Shown one piece after another: positions 4,702-5,962 of a stretch of 5,962 bases of DNA; the stretch's first letter is position 1, and every line of letters begins with the position of its first letter. The DNA is from Methanosarcinales archaeon (GTDB taxonomy: Archaea > Halobacteriota > Methanosarcinia > Methanosarcinales > Methanocomedenaceae), in NCBI GenBank assembly GCA_030666885.1, contig DAOUWY010000132.1:1-5962 (forward strand), written 5' to 3'. The notes beneath the pieces were generated by a model, which made no database searches, was not told the DNA's origin, and saw nothing but the letters and a program-made list of their open reading frames with translations. Both the position numbers and the translations under genes were made by a program.

Positions 4702-5962
4702 ATGGATATATATGACAGTGTTATCGAACTGGCCAAGAGGCGCGGCTTCCTCTGGAACTCGTTCGAAATTTACGGTGGTACGGCCGGGTTCTATGACTAC
4801 GGGCCTCTGGGCGCCATGCTTAAGCGCAGGATAGAAAATATCTGGCGCGATATTTACGTCATTAACGAAGGTTACTACGAGATTGAGGTCCCTACCATCG
4901 GAATAGAAGATGTGTTCGTGGCTTCGGGACATGTGGGCGGGTTCTCAGACCCGCTGACCGAATGCGGGAAGTGTCATGAATCCTTCAGGGCAGACCACCT
5001 CATAGAGGATTTTGCCAGCAATCCTGATACGCTGACCCCGGATGAACTTTCTGTTATTATCAAGGAAAATAATATCAGATGTCCTGACTGCGGTGGGGAA
5101 CCGGGCGACGTGTACGAGTTCAACCTCATGTTCAGCACGTCCATCGGTCCGGGCTCAAAACGTATTGGATACCTGCGTCCGGAAACCGCACAGGGTATGT
5201 TCGTGGATTTCCCCAGGCTGCTGCGCTTCTACAGGGAAAAACTGCCCTTTGGGGTTACACAGATAGGAAAAGCATACCGTAATGAGATATCACCGCGCCA
5301 GGGTGTCATAAGGCTGCGGGAGTTCACCCAGGCAGAGGCTGAGATATTCGTGGACCCCAGGGACAAGAGCCATCCCCGCTTCGACAGCATCCGGGATTAT
5401 ACTTTGAGCCTGTATTCAGACCATAACCAGTCATCAGGCCAGGACCAGGTCGAAATGACCCTGGGCAATGCCGTGGACCAGGGTATCATCGCCCACCAGT
5501 TCCTGGCGTATGCACTTGCAATGACCCACCAGTTCCTGGTGCGGGTGGGCGTATCCCCTGAACGGTTGCGCTTCAGGCAGCACATGAAGGATGAGATGGC
5601 CCATTATGCAATAGACTGCTGGGATGCCGAGATACTGTCGGACAGGTTCGGCTGGGTTGAGATCGTGGGTATAGCCGACCGTACCGACTATGACCTTAAA
5701 GCCCACAGCAGGGTAAGCAAGACCGACCTGTCAGTGTACGTGGAATATGATGAACCGAAAGTTGTGGAAAAAGTGGCTGTCAAACCTGATATGGGTAAGA
5801 TAGGACCTGTATTCAAAGGCAAGGCAAAAGCTGTTTCGGATGCATTGAAGTCAATGGATGCCAAAAACAAGTCCGATTCAAAAAGCAATCAGGTAATCAG
5901 TATCCAGGTCGACGGGGAACAGGTGGACATATCTCCTGATATGTACGAGATACAGCAGGTGA
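4702..5962 (+). CDS. glyS: Glycyl-tRNA synthetase, archaeal/eukaryotic alpha2 type (3' partial)
   Basis: The frame is open from ATG 4702 to the end of the window, giving 420 residues; family members are near 570 aa, so roughly the last quarter is missing. The enzyme charges tRNA-Gly with glycine in the cytoplasm. The N-terminus (IELAKRRGFLWNSFEIYGG, 8-26) and YDYGPLGAMLKRRIENIW (31-48) are typical of class II glycine enzymes and include motif 1. Two CxxC pairs (C88/C91 in ECGKCH and C127/C130 in RCPDC) form a likely zinc site in an inserted region. YLRPETAQGMF (157-167) and the motif 2 segment AYRNEISPR (191-199) followed by REFTQAEAEIF (206-216) form the catalytic core. GWVEIVGIADRTDYDL (317-332) is also family-typical. 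Motif 3 and the anticodon-binding domain lie beyond the window. A lysine-rich segment (about 371-394) is probably part of the usual insertion. The start is supported by GTGAT upstream. Confidence 0.95.
   Translation, partial: MDIYDSVIELAKRRGFLWNSFEIYGGTAGFYDYGPLGAMLKRRIENIWRDIYVINEGYYEIEVPTIGIEDVFVASGHVGGFSDPLTECGKCHESFRADHLIEDFASNPDTLTPDELSVIIKENNIRCPDCGGEPGDVYEFNLMFSTSIGPGSKRIGYLRPETAQGMFVDFPRLLRFYREKLPFGVTQIGKAYRNEISPRQGVIRLREFTQAEAEIFVDPRDKSHPRFDSIRDYTLSLYSDHNQSSGQDQVEMTLGNAVDQGIIAHQFLAYALAMTHQFLVRVGVSPERLRFRQHMKDEMAHYAIDCWDAEILSDRFGWVEIVGIADRTDYDLKAHSRVSKTDLSVYVEYDEPKVVEKVAVKPDMGKIGPVFKGKAKAVSDALKSMDAKNKSDSKSNQVISIQVDGEQVDISPDMYEIQQV

Noticed and set aside
4270..4932. Minus-strand open frame (220 codons) spanning the end of the membrane gene and the start of glyS
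   Set aside because: It overlaps two convincing plus-strand genes and their spacer, and its translation shows no family features.
5042..5266. Plus-strand open frame of 74 codons inside glyS
   Set aside because: It is out of frame with the glycyl-tRNA synthetase, whose zinc and motif 2 signatures cover the same bases.

Overview
The window looks archaeal, most likely a methanogen-related euryarchaeote (Methanosarcinales or an ANME-2-like lineage; this placement is inference). The evidence is a MoeA protein fused to a periplasmic-binding-protein-like domain, an archaeal/eukaryotic-type glycyl-tRNA synthetase, AT-rich spacers with TATA-like boxes instead of bacterial -35/-10 pairs, and short ribosome-binding sites of the GGTG/GTGAT type. 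The coding regions have moderate GC content and the spacers are clearly richer in AT.

All recognised genes read left to right. (1) 1-95: the last 30 residues of a [4Fe-4S] ferredoxin-type protein, cut by the window edge. (2) 96-288: a spacer with five copies of a TT(A/T)C(C/G)GG-like element and a candidate promoter for the next gene. (3) 289-2193: a 634-aa fusion of MoeA (molybdenum insertion into molybdopterin) to a C-terminal substrate-binding domain; a strong hairpin covers its last codons and stop. (4) 2194-2453: an AT-rich spacer with candidate TATA boxes. (5) 2454-3557: a compact inositol-1-phosphate synthase of the kind best known from Mycobacterium tuberculosis (Ino1). (6) 3558-3706: an unusual spacer built from a 15-nt tandem repeat and further GTATAC-like elements spaced at about 15 or 30 nt, the last one touching the next start codon. 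(7) 3707-4630: a polytopic membrane protein of about six helices with no clear function. (8) 4702-5962: the first 420 residues of glycyl-tRNA synthetase, whose stop lies beyond the window.

The genes do not form an obvious single pathway. The separate AT-rich leaders suggest mostly single-gene transcription units. The fused MoeA fits an organism that relies on molybdenum or tungsten enzymes such as formylmethanofuran dehydrogenase. Ino1 would supply inositol phosphate for inositol-headed archaeal lipids or related compounds. The glycyl-tRNA synthetase is housekeeping. No tRNA, rRNA, CRISPR array, transposase or complete mobile element was seen. The least explained items are the phased repeat array before the membrane protein and the repeated elements before moeA. 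I do not see convincing evidence for a new defence or other multi-gene system.
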